Part shown: piece after piece, positions 1 through 8,693 of the stretch | Position numbering within the stretch: the stretch's first letter is position 1 | How the letters are laid out: every line of letters begins with the position of its first letter | From: Pyronema omphalodes | Taxonomy: Eukaryota; Ascomycota; Pezizomycetes; Pezizales; Pyronemataceae | DNA: 64,000 bases | Direction of reading: 5' to 3' | Assembly (NCBI GenBank): GCA_024516155.1 | Contig: JAJJXM010000028.1 | Location: 62,001-126,000, forward strand | Notes under the pieces: generated by a model | What the model saw: only the letters and a program-made list of their open reading frames with translations | What the model was told of the DNA's origin: nothing | Database searches by the model: none | Translations under genes and position numbers: made by a program

Positions 1-1605
1 ATCTTCGATAGAAATTCGCGAAGCCCAGGAACTCTTGGACCTGTTTTAAATTGGTTGGTTCCTTCCAATCTCTCACTGTGGCTACTTTGGAATCCATCAT
101 GCGCGCGCCGTCGCGGCCGATGTTGTAGCCCAGGTACTGTACTTCTGCCTTAGCAAACTTACACTTCTCTGGCTTCAAGTGCAGTTTTTCTTGTTTGAGT
201 CGTTCCAAGATCTTTCGGACGTGTGCGGTGTGATCGGACTTTGTTTCGGAGAATACGAGGATATCGTCCAAGTATGCCGTACAAAACTGGTCTAGGTATG
301 GTCTCAGGACATCATTTATAAATGCCTGGAAATCGACAGGCGCGTTGGTGAGCCCAAAGGGCATCACTTTCGATTCAAACAGGCCGTACCGTGTGCGGAA
401 GGCCGTCTTCCATTCTTCGCCCTCTGCCATTCTGATCAGGATATAAGCGCTGCGGACATCAAGGGTCGTAAAGTATTGAGCTTTGGAAAGATTCATCATC
501 GTTTCCTGTATCAATGGCAGCGGGTACCGGTTCTTCTCGGTACCTTCATTCAGTCTTCGGTAGTCGACACACAGGCGTAGGGATCCGTCTGATTTTTTCA
601 CGAATAATATCGGCGAGGCGGCTGGTGATTGGGAGCGTTGTATAAATCCTTTCTCCAAATTCTCATCGAGCCATGTTTTCAGCGTCTGCAACTCGTTGCG
701 TGACAGCGAGTATAGCGGGCCAAAGGGGGGAACGAATCCCTCTTTCAGTAGGATCTTGTGGTCGTAGGGTCGGTGCGGGGGAAGTTCCTTCGCGTTGACC
801 TCCTTGAATAAATCGAGGTAGTCATGATACTCCTCGGGGATCATGTCTTTCAGTTCGTCCTCCGTGAGGGGGGGCTTGTCTTGTAGGGCGACGGTGATCT
901 CGTCCAACGATAGCGAGAACACTGTCAGGCTTTCGTCTTCTACCATTTCTTTGAAGTCGGAGATGGTTAGACTTGAGATCTCTATAGGGGGTTCTTCCGG
1001 GGGGTCGGGGACCGAGTCTTCCAACTCCGGCATGGGGTTTGTGTCGGGCTCGTGGACAGCGGGAGGGGGCCTCGAGTCCAGGACCTCGACACCGGTTGTG
1101 CTCACAGGCAACGGGGTGCAGTTCCTTAGGCAGTATTGGGAGTCGAAGCTTACAGTGTTGGAACTGAAGCTTATTGTTACATCGTGTTTCTTCAACCAAG
1201 GGATACCCAACACCACCGGGTAGTGACCCAGCTTGGTGACAAACATGGGAAGGGTTTCTGAGTGACCGTTGATGGTAAACTCTACTTGGGCGAGGTGTGT
1301 TATTTTTCCTGAGGATATGGGGCGGCCGTCGATAACTTCAACCGTTCGGGCGGTGGATAGAGGGGTTAGGGGGAGTTTGTGATGGCGGGCGAAATTGCGG
1401 TCAACAAAGGCGATACCAGTGGCGCCGCATTCACGAGCGCTACTGTTTTCACGGAGCGGTTATTGGAAAACAAGGAACAGGAGAGGACAAGGTGTTTGCA
1501 TTCTAACTTTCCAGTAAAACTTGCGCCCGATAATAGCAATGTATCAGCAATAATATTCCCACCAGCGGCAGAGCCATCTTCTTGCAGCTGGTTTATTCTT
1601 TTCCC
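1..1605 (-). pseudogene. Gypsy-1 pol (protease, RT; partial, one frameshift)
   Basis: This is the -1 frame relative to gag, entered at the slippery site 1599-1605. It encodes the protease region and then RT with the YLDD catalytic motif (near 255-270) and is open to the window edge. Compared with Gypsy-3, one base is missing at about 1430, exactly at the protease active-site block (Asp-Cys-Gly-Ala-Thr-Gly in Gypsy-3). The pol frame is therefore broken and the catalytic Asp codon is lost. Downstream RT motifs are intact by eye ([29 protein letters not shown]). RNase H, integrase and chromodomain lie beyond the left edge. Confidence 0.85.
1561..1605 (-). promoter_or_regulatory. Gypsy-1 gag-pol -1 ribosomal frameshift signal
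   Basis: On the minus strand the gag codons TCG GGA AAA GAA TAA contain the slippery heptamer G_GGA_AAA (1599-1605), two codons before the gag stop. A 6-nt spacer is followed by ACCAGC (1587-1592), which can pair with GCTGGT (1561-1566) around a 20-nt loop. Slipping back one base enters the pol frame, which is open through protease and RT. The same heptamer, spacer length and stem occur in Gypsy-3. Confidence 0.75.
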
Positions 1606-2939
1606 GACACCTCTTCTTCAGCATCCACTAATTCCACGCTCGCCACTTTAACATTCGTCTTGGCGGGGCACGACGCAGCCATGTGGCCGAGGCCACCGCA
1701 GTAGAGGCAACGTCCTTCTGATAGGCGGGTCGCGCGCTCCTGTGCCGACAGTTTCTGACGGGGTCCCTGGGCCGGGGTTTGCTTGCTGGAGGAGGCGGTG
1801 GTGGTTCGGGTAGCGGGGGTGGGGCGACTGGTGGCGGGGGTGGCGGTGGTAGTGGGTTTAACTTGGCCGCGGTTGGTACGCAGCTTGCGGAGGTTTTCAA
1901 GTGCTCTTAATTGGGAGTCCAATTTTTGGCACTGTTCGACGAATTCGTGCATCGTGGTGGTGGGCGGGGCACCAACCAACTTCTCGTGCAGCTCGAGGGA
2001 CAGGCCGTTACGCAGGGCATCCATGGTGGCGGCTTCGTCCCAGCCTAACTCTGCGACTAGGCGGGAGAACTCTGCATAGTAGTCCGAAAATTCGCGGTTG
2101 TTTTGTCGGAGATTTTGTAGTTTGAAACGAGCCGTTGCGCGCTCGTCCGGGTCTCCAAAGGTACGCTGTAAAATTTTAATGACGTCCTCGACGTCGTTGA
2201 AAGCCCAGCGGTTGCCATTTTCCTTGATATAAGGAAGAATCTGATCCAGGGCGCGTCCGCGGAGGCGGCCCATGGCGTAAGAAATCCGTTTATGGGGGGT
2301 CGGGAAACGTAGTTCGTCGCTCACTAACTTGATGCGGAGCAAGGAAACAAAGCGGCGGAGGTCCTCCCTGTTGGACCCGTCGAAGGTTGGCGGATCCGAG
2401 ATTTTGTCTCCGGTCACGCGGATGCCGGGGAAGGCGAGTAGCGCGTTGATAAGTTCACGCTGGCGGGTGAGCTCTTTCTCATAGTAGTGGATTTCATTTG
2501 TATCTGCTTGTTCCTCCGGGGTTAGGAGGATCTCGGGGTCTCGGGGGGGGGGTCTTGGGATTGGTGCGATTATCGCGGGGGCGGGGGCTGCGGCTGCGGC
2601 TGTGGTAGGGGGTGCGGTGGCTCGCGGTGCTGGTTCTGGGCCGTTCGGGTAGACCTGGACGGAGCCAGTCTGGATCACGACAGGGGGAATGGGGGCAGGG
2701 GTGGGAGCTTCCGGAGCGCGGGAGGCGACAGGGCTGGATACCCGAGTGCTGTTACGGGAGCCGGGGGTTTCCGCGAGGTCGTTTAAGAGATAACCCGTGG
2801 GGTGGTCCTGAGCGTCTAAGATGGATTGTGCGAGTTGTTTGGTAAAGGTGAGCGGTTCATGGCCGTCAGGGAACTGGGTCATGGCGGCGGCGTTCACAAT
2901 TTGTTGCCAGTGTCCTTCGTCAATAAGTTTAATATGCAT
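1593..2939 (-). CDS. Gypsy-1 Gag (capsid and zinc knuckle)
   Basis: The ORF gives 448 aa from the ATG at 2939. The N-terminus is followed by a Pro/Ala-rich stretch, a retrotransposon Gag capsid region (core around FPTPHKRISYAMGRLRGRAL through EFSDYYAEFSRLVAELGW), a Thr-rich linker and one CCHC knuckle (CLYCGGLGHMAASC). The frame continues upstream to 3125, but that extension overlaps the better conserved ORF0 in another frame, so I start at 2939, where ATG overlaps the ORF0 stop (ATGCATATTAA). The stop TAA at 1593-1595 lies just after the frameshift heptamer. The ORF is intact. Confidence 0.85.
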   Translation of the reverse strand: MHIKLIDEGHWQQIVNAAAMTQFPDGHEPLTFTKQLAQSILDAQDHPTGYLLNDLAETPGSRNSTRVSSPVASRAPEAPTPAPIPPVVIQTGSVQVYPNGPEPAPRATAPPTTAAAAAPAPAIIAPIPRPPPRDPEILLTPEEQADTNEIHYYEKELTRQRELINALLAFPGIRVTGDKISDPPTFDGSNREDLRRFVSLLRIKLVSDELRFPTPHKRISYAMGRLRGRALDQILPYIKENGNRWAFNDVEDVIKILQRTFGDPDERATARFKLQNLRQNNREFSDYYAEFSRLVAELGWDEAATMDALRNGLSLELHEKLVGAPPTTTMHEFVEQCQKLDSQLRALENLRKLRTNRGQVKPTTTATPATSRPTPATRTTTASSSKQTPAQGPRQKLSAQERATRLSEGRCLYCGGLGHMAASCPAKTNVKVASVELVDAEEEVSGKE

Positions 2940-3171
2940 TCTGGCGGGCTCTGAGGATTGGCTTGAGTCTGATGGTGCGGCGGATGTGCTCCTGATAAGT
3001 GTAGTCCTGGAGTTGCCAGCGGACCACAAGGTAGCAGTTATTTTCTGCTCGTCGGATGGTTCTTCGCACTGCGCCAGCGAATCTGTCGGGGATCCCAAAG
3101 GTTTCGTGTAAGGTGTGCGTTTCAAGAGCTTGTTTTAGTGCGTAGGTCCAGGCAGAACCGGTGTGGTTCAT
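2929..3171 (-). CDS. Gypsy-1 ORF0: conserved 80-codon ORF between primer site and gag
   Basis: This begins at the first ATG after the LTR, 36 nt from its edge. It encodes 80 aa starting MNHTGSAW and ending RARQNAY, basic and rich in Arg, with no motif I recognise. Gypsy-3 carries an ORF of exactly the same length at the same place. By eye about 15 of 80 residues differ, while the overlapping gag-frame extension differs at about a third of residues, so this frame looks like the coding one. Its TAA overlaps the gag ATG, which fits termination-reinitiation. It could instead be the N-terminus of Gag joined by frameshifting. Confidence 0.65.
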   Translation of the reverse strand: MNHTGSAWTYALKQALETHTLHETFGIPDRFAGAVRRTIRRAENNCYLVVRWQLQDYTYQEHIRRTIRLKPILRARQNAY

Positions 3172-3195
3172 GCGTGTCGGTTGAATAATTAATCG

Positions 3196-3206
3196 ATCGA
3201 ACGTAA
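3196..3206 (-). other. Gypsy-1 primer-binding site, self-priming type
   Basis: The minus-strand sequence abutting the 5' LTR is TTACGTTCGAT. It lacks the TGG expected when a tRNA 3' CCA end primes. Nine bases (ACGTTCGAT) are complementary to ATCGAACGT inside the LTR (3420-3428). That site lies about 35 nt after a TATA-like CATAAGG and would be the RNA 5' end. This is the arrangement known from Tf1 and related fungal elements. Confidence 0.6.
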
Positions 3207-3735
3207 TGTCAGGAACCAGTGAACGGACGTTCAAGGGACACACTGAACACTACCGGCGAGAGGGACTAGGCAGGTTCCGGGACGGGGAACGGCAGGACAA
3301 GGACCGAAGTGCTCGTCAGACGGACGGCACACTAAACAGGGACAGGGACAAGGACAAGAGTGACGTAGGACTTAGGAGAAGAGATCTTATATTAGGAGCA
3401 AGGAGAAGACACAAGACGTTCGATGGAGAATCTCGACAACGGGGAGGCAAGCCTCCTTATGTACAAAGGGGCGGCCAGCACTCTTGCTGGGCCGTCATAC
3501 AATCATCGCTACATGAGCTTCCGTTCTCCATCAATTCACCTGCGACGCCACAGCTCTCCAGCTCGTGGTACGTCATCCATCATCAATCATTCTCTCAGTC
3601 ACAATGGCACGGCACACCTAACAACACAACAACACAACGGCAACACAACACGGCAAGGCAACGGCACGATGTCAATCAACAACCACGACAACATGATGAC
3701 GCAACACAACGGCTCGTCAGCCGTGTGCCGTGACA
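3207..3735 (-). repeat. Gypsy-1 LTR (5' LTR, 529 bp)
   Basis: Begins TGTCA and ends TGACA (5-bp terminal inverted repeats). It is clearly homologous along its length to the two 531-bp LTRs of Gypsy-3 (19528-20058 and 25412-25942). On the minus strand it holds a TATA-like CATAAGG followed by the putative transcript start ATCGAACGT. Confidence 0.92.
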
Positions 3736-3901
3736 ACCGACCTCCACCACTACTCGCCGCCACAACCCCCCCACGACCACTCACCAACCGTGGACCTCCG
3801 GCACAACCGTCACTGACCTCTCCTTCCCCGCCCACGCCCCCAAAAGCAACCCCCCCGCAAAACCGCACCCCCGACGCCAACGCACCCACCCCCAGTCCAT
3901 C

Positions 3902-4780
3902 ATGATACCCCTCCCACACCCTGCGGAAATCGACGTCAATACCAAAGCCCAACTGGGAAGGGCGATCAACGCTGCACTCACCCAGACACAGGCGCCGCCT
4001 CACATGGCTGTCGCCACGATCAGACAAGCCTCATCAGGAAACCTCATCGTGACCATGACAGATGGCACCACTGAATCCGAGCTGACCGAGAACCTAGGGA
4101 CCATACACACAGCGATGCGACAGGTCAACACCTCCATCGCCGCACCCCGCCTGAACGAGCGGTGGTATAAGCTCGCAGTTCATGGAATCCCCACGAGCCA
4201 ATACCCCGACTCCCCCGACGGAATGCGCTCCCTCCAGGAGGAGATCGAACGCAGCAACGGATCTGTCACCCTGGCGCAACCCCCCCGATATATGACGACC
4301 ACGGAGAAACGTGTGGGCAAGGAAGCGTCCAGTGTGGTTATTGCGGTACGTACCGCCGAAGAGCTCGCACTCCTGAAGCGCAAACGAGTCATGGTACTCT
4401 TCGAGCCCCGAAGAGTCACCGAGTACCACTCTGCCCAACGGACCGACCAGTGTCGGCGCTGCTTGCTCTTTGGCCACCACTACACCAACTGCACTGGACC
4501 GCAAGGCCCCACCTGCGGCATCTGCGGCCAGAACCACCCCACGGACGACCACGCCTGCAATGACTGCCCCCAAAGCAAAGGTAAGCGTTGTGAGCACACT
4601 AGATACCATTGCAAGAACTGCGCGGACGCCAACCTCCCCGACCTCGACCACCCAGGCTTCAGCAAGCAATGCCCCGTACGCATCCGCATATTCAAAGAAG
4701 CCTGGACAGCGTCACAAAACCCCGCCGCCGCCCCACCCAACCCAGCCGACAGAGACACCGAGATGAACGCCCATGTCTAG
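3902..4780 (+). CDS. LINE ORF1 protein (nucleic-acid binding, three zinc knuckles), probably 5'-truncated
   Basis: From the first ATG this gives 292 aa, but the same frame is open back to the Gypsy-1 LTR edge at 3736, so the real N-terminus is probably missing. The C-terminal half has three Cys/His knuckles: CRRCLLFGHHYTNC, CGICGQNHPTDDHACNDC and a longer one starting CKNCADANLPDLDH. This is the usual layout for ORF1 of Tad/I LINEs, which bind element RNA. Its stop overlaps the ORF2 start in ATGTCTAG, suggesting coupled translation. Confidence 0.85.
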   Translation: MIPLPHPAEIDVNTKAQLGRAINAALTQTQAPPHMAVATIRQASSGNLIVTMTDGTTESELTENLGTIHTAMRQVNTSIAAPRLNERWYKLAVHGIPTSQYPDSPDGMRSLQEEIERSNGSVTLAQPPRYMTTTEKRVGKEASSVVIAVRTAEELALLKRKRVMVLFEPRRVTEYHSAQRTDQCRRCLLFGHHYTNCTGPQGPTCGICGQNHPTDDHACNDCPQSKGKRCEHTRYHCKNCADANLPDLDHPGFSKQCPVRIRIFKEAWTASQNPAAAPPNPADRDTEMNAHV

Positions 4781-7700
4781 CTACAACAGACTGGCAGCAA
4801 CCATACGGATCGTCTCCCACAACGTGAACCGACAACGAACAGCACTCGATGCGCTGCTGAATAGCGCACACAACACAGCCGACATAATCCTAATACAAGA
4901 AATTCACATTACCGACATAACATACGCCACCACACACCTATCGTTCACACTGGTCTTGCCACCGCGTGGGGACAGAACCACCAACAGAACAGCCGCCTAT
5001 GTGACCAGGACAAACCCATACCTCAGGGTTTCTCAGCGCACCGATATATGCGCGGATCCTGACCTCCAGGTCCTCGAGGTAGGCACCGATTTAATTCCTT
5101 CTTTCTTTCTTCTTAATATGTACAACGAAAAACACCCCGAGAGCAATATTTATACCATCCCGAGAGCCCTCACCCCCCTCCCCCTCCCCCGCAGGTGCAT
5201 CATCACAGGTGACCTCAACGCTCACCATGCCCTGTGGAACTCCTCCACACGTTCCCCCACCCGCGCCACCGAAATAGTTGACCTCATCGAACAACGAGAC
5301 TGGACCCTCGTGTCCGTCCCTGACATTGCCACCTACTACTACAACCAAGGCCGCAGTTCTTCCGTCCTCGACCTGACCCTAGCATCACCCCACATGGCAG
5401 AGGAAACAATCAACTGGGCAATTGACTACGACAACGCTACGGGATCTGACCATGAAGTCATACGTTTCGAAGTGCACACAACCCACCCAGACGCTGAGAC
5501 AACCCCCCCAACAAACCGACTGAACTGGAAAAAGACGGATTGGGAGCTCTTCGCCGAAACCCTCCGTGCCTCGTGCTTAGCCCTCACACCATCATGGACA
5601 CAATACCGCAACCACCCTACCACAGACAACCTCGATGCGTGGGCGGAGTCAATACGTGATGCCATCCTTAATGCCGCGACTACGTCTACCCCCGTACTAC
5701 AAGTGACCCCACAATCGAAGAGATGGTGGACCGCAGAAGTCACCGAGGCAAGGAAAAAGATGACCAAAGCAAGACGTAAGTGGAAACGCAAACGTGACGA
5801 TAGATCCCACCTAAACTACAAACGACACCGAAACGAATACCACAGGTCCATCCGAACGGCGAAAGATGCAAAGTGGAAGGAATATCTTTCCCAAGCCGAA
5901 GGACCCGATGTGTGGCAGGCGTTTAGGTACACCAACCCTCGGCGTGCTCAGCTAACACCAAACCTCCGCGCAACGATAAACGGCCAAGAAACAATCTGCA
6001 GCTCCTTCGACGCAAAGGTAGAGGCCTTCCAGAAGTTGTTTCCCCCGCCGCCGCCACCACCGCCCCCGTCCGTCCTCCCCCTACGCCGCGAGCTGCAGTG
6101 GACAACCTTTACACCGACAGAGGTAGAAACAGCGATATTCTCCTCCTCGCCGAAGAAGGCGCCCGGACCCGATGGGCTCACATTCGCCTGCCTGCGCCAA
6201 GCATACCTTGCCATCCCCAAACACATGAACAACCTCTACGCCACATTAGGGACGGTAGGCTACCATCCGCGATGCTGGCGCCAGGCCACCACAGTCATTA
6301 TCGCCAAACCTAACAAGCCGGATTACAGCAATCCAAAGGCATACCGTCCGATTGCGCTCCTAAACTGCCTTGGGAAGACCCTCGAAAAACTAATGGCCAC
6401 TCGCCTAGGCACGATGGCAGACTCTCACGACTTACTAAATAGAGACCAAATAGGTGGACGCCCGCAGAGATCAGCAATTGACGCGGCGATGGCGCTGGTG
6501 CACGACGTCGAGATTGGGAAATCTCACGGAATGCTAACCTGTGCCCTCTTCCTCGATGTTCGTGGAGCGTTCGACAACGTCTCTGCTAACCGCCTCCAAC
6601 AAACATTACGACAGCTTGGGTGCCCGCGACCAGTCGTATCGTGGTGCCAGTCTTTCCTCGCAGATCGCACGATCGCTCTAGCGTTCGATGGGCAAACTGA
6701 CACGCAACGCCCAGTGCAAACAGGCATCCCACAAGGTTCCCCTGCATCCCCCATACTTTTCTTATTATACCTCCTCCCATTATTCGACGAACTAGCACAG
6801 GTACACCCGTACGCCTGGACACCTAGCTACATTGACGACGTAGCGATCGTCGTCCAGGGACGCACCAGAAAAGCGAACGCCCGCGCACTTGAGAACATCA
6901 CGACAACAGCCTTTCGGTGGGCCGACGCAAACGCCATTGCATTTGACGATGCCAAGTCAGAGCTCCTGCATTTCCACTGGGCACGCACCGATAGCATCAC
7001 TGAGGAGGAAAAAGTTAAGTTACCAAACGGTACAGTTATCACACCGGGAACACAAGGAGGAGAGAAGGACGTTGTGAGGTGGATAGGCCTGTATTTAGAT
7101 AGGAAACTTAACTTTAGAAAACGTGTAGCTAGACGAGTAACCGCCGCGCAAAGAACTCTGAACGCACTGTGTAGGTTAGCACGGTACGAAACAGGTCTGT
7201 CCCCCGCTGCTACAAGACTAATCTACCAGGCGTGTGTCCAGTCGAGAGCAGACTACGGCGCAGAGATATGGTGGAACCAACAGAAAGACCTTGCCCGCAC
7301 CCTCCAGAATCAACAGAACACCGCCCTCGCAAGGATTCTCAACGCTTTCACCTCTACTCCGATCCTGGCCCTCCACAATGAATCCGCACTCCCTCCCGTC
7401 ACAATACGTCTTGACAACCGCCAGCGGAAATACGCCCTGCGCACCCTCACCTTACCCGCTTCGCACCCTATCATCACACGCTGCCCCGTCTCGTTTCCCG
7501 CCCCGAGTATCGATGATGCCTCCATCAACCCGGACACCGAGTACGACCACCCGTGGCACGTCCCAGGACAAGCCCCGTCCCGCCTCCTGCACGTCATCAG
7601 CACCCTCTCCCCGTGGGTCCAACCAAACGCCGAAATCGAGGACACCTCCCAAAACATCCCCGACGACGACCTCGCCCCTACATTAACGATCGACATCTCC

Positions 7701-8693
7701 TCCTCCCCGAGCGCTGACGCTGCCGACGACCACCTCCTCCTCCTCCACGCCCTTCGCCAACGATCGGATACTATCCTACTGTACACGGACGGCTCTCAAC
7801 TTGACGGCATAACAGGCGCAGGATACACCATCCCCCACGGGCTGCCACAACCTGTCAACTCAATAGTGCCCATGGGCGACAGAACAGAAGTCTTCGACGC
7901 GGAAGTTATGGCCATCCACGAAGGACTCCGGACATGCCTGACACATATTCGACGCAACGACCTATACGACAAACACATCCACGTTTTTACCGACAACCAG
8001 GCCGCGATACGTCGAACCTCTCACCTCCGTCGAGGCCCCGGCCAGGAGCTCGCCTGGGCCATCCACAACACCGCTCACGACCTTCACACTTACGGTACCT
8101 CAATTACCATCCACTGGGTCCCAGGACACACTAGCGTCCCCGGAAACGAAGCCGCCGACGAACTGGCCCGACAGGCGACAACAGTACCGCCACGCCGACA
8201 AATACCGATATCCCTCACTTGGCTGCGCCGCCGCGCTCGAGAGAGGTACACCGAAGACTGGGCTACCTGGTTCACCTCTTTCCCCCGACCGCGCACGTAC
8301 GCCGCCACACACCGCCGCAAAATGGACACTGCATACACCGAAAACCCACGCTGGATATCAACTGCAATCCTGGGTCTTCGCACCGGCCACGGGTACTTCC
8401 TCGACTGCTTGGCCCGCCCTCCATCCGACGCATACCCCTCCCGCAGCTGCAGCTGCCCCATCCATTCACCGCAGACGCCTCGACACCTCCTCCTGAGCTG
8501 CCCCGACTTCCAGGCCGCTCGCTCCACACTCAGGAAGGACCTCAAACTCAGACAACACTCCCGGATCAACCTAAACACCATTCTGGACACCCCCTCCGGC
8601 ACCAAGGCTCTTTCCACCTTTATCTCTGCAACCAAGGTTGCTACCTCGACCTGGGCACACTCCCGGCTAGAGAAGCCTCGCAGAAGGGGATAG
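4773..8693 (+). CDS. LINE ORF2: endonuclease, reverse transcriptase, RNase H
   Basis: An uninterrupted 1306-aa polyprotein. An EEP-type endonuclease is at about 10-230 (SHNVNRQ, QEIH, GDLNAHHALW, SDHEVI), then a PPPPPPPPP linker near 430. RT is at about 450-800 (PGPDGLTFACL, YRPIALLNCLGKTLEKL, QIGGRPQRSA, FLDVRGAFDNV, GIPQGSPASPI, catalytic YIDDVAIVV). RNase H is at about 1005-1140 (LYTDGSQ, DAEVMAIHEGL, TDNQAAIR, HWVPGHTSVPGNEAADELA), and a Cys/His motif (CSCPIHSPQTPRHLLLSC) is near the C-terminus. All the catalytic residues I can locate are present. The ATG is chosen because it overlaps the ORF1 stop. Confidence 0.95.
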   Translation: MSSYNRLAATIRIVSHNVNRQRTALDALLNSAHNTADIILIQEIHITDITYATTHLSFTLVLPPRGDRTTNRTAAYVTRTNPYLRVSQRTDICADPDLQVLEVGTDLIPSFFLLNMYNEKHPESNIYTIPRALTPLPLPRRCIITGDLNAHHALWNSSTRSPTRATEIVDLIEQRDWTLVSVPDIATYYYNQGRSSSVLDLTLASPHMAEETINWAIDYDNATGSDHEVIRFEVHTTHPDAETTPPTNRLNWKKTDWELFAETLRASCLALTPSWTQYRNHPTTDNLDAWAESIRDAILNAATTSTPVLQVTPQSKRWWTAEVTEARKKMTKARRKWKRKRDDRSHLNYKRHRNEYHRSIRTAKDAKWKEYLSQAEGPDVWQAFRYTNPRRAQLTPNLRATINGQETICSSFDAKVEAFQKLFPPPPPPPPPSVLPLRRELQWTTFTPTEVETAIFSSSPKKAPGPDGLTFACLRQAYLAIPKHMNNLYATLGTVGYHPRCWRQATTVIIAKPNKPDYSNPKAYRPIALLNCLGKTLEKLMATRLGTMADSHDLLNRDQIGGRPQRSAIDAAMALVHDVEIGKSHGMLTCALFLDVRGAFDNVSANRLQQTLRQLGCPRPVVSWCQSFLADRTIALAFDGQTDTQRPVQTGIPQGSPASPILFLLYLLPLFDELAQVHPYAWTPSYIDDVAIVVQGRTRKANARALENITTTAFRWADANAIAFDDAKSELLHFHWARTDSITEEEKVKLPNGTVITPGTQGGEKDVVRWIGLYLDRKLNFRKRVARRVTAAQRTLNALCRLARYETGLSPAATRLIYQACVQSRADYGAEIWWNQQKDLARTLQNQQNTALARILNAFTSTPILALHNESALPPVTIRLDNRQRKYALRTLTLPASHPIITRCPVSFPAPSIDDASINPDTEYDHPWHVPGQAPSRLLHVISTLSPWVQPNAEIEDTSQNIPDDDLAPTLTIDISSSPSADAADDHLLLLHALRQRSDTILLYTDGSQLDGITGAGYTIPHGLPQPVNSIVPMGDRTEVFDAEVMAIHEGLRTCLTHIRRNDLYDKHIHVFTDNQAAIRRTSHLRRGPGQELAWAIHNTAHDLHTYGTSITIHWVPGHTSVPGNEAADELARQATTVPPRRQIPISLTWLRRRARERYTEDWATWFTSFPRPRTYAATHRRKMDTAYTENPRWISTAILGLRTGHGYFLDCLARPPSDAYPSRSCSCPIHSPQTPRHLLLSCPDFQAARSTLRKDLKLRQHSRINLNTILDTPSGTKALSTFISATKVATSTWAHSRLEKPRRRG

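Larger units (their letters stand above)
1..3735 (-). mobile_element. Gypsy-1: Ty3/gypsy chromodomain-type retrotransposon, 5' part (right-hand LTR to RT)
   Basis: The element reads right to left: 5' LTR, primer site, ORF0, gag, frameshift signal, pol, leaving the window at base 1 inside RT/RNase H. Gene order and proteins match the complete Gypsy-3 further right, so it is the same family. The base after its LTR (3736) begins ACCGA, followed by LINE ORF1 sequence whose reading frame stays open up to the LTR edge. This suggests insertion into the LINE. The other LTR lies outside, so the target duplication cannot be checked here. Confidence 0.9.

Noticed and set aside
1783..3111. Plus-strand ORFs opposite Gypsy-1 gag
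   Set aside because: Shadows of the gag frame on the other strand.
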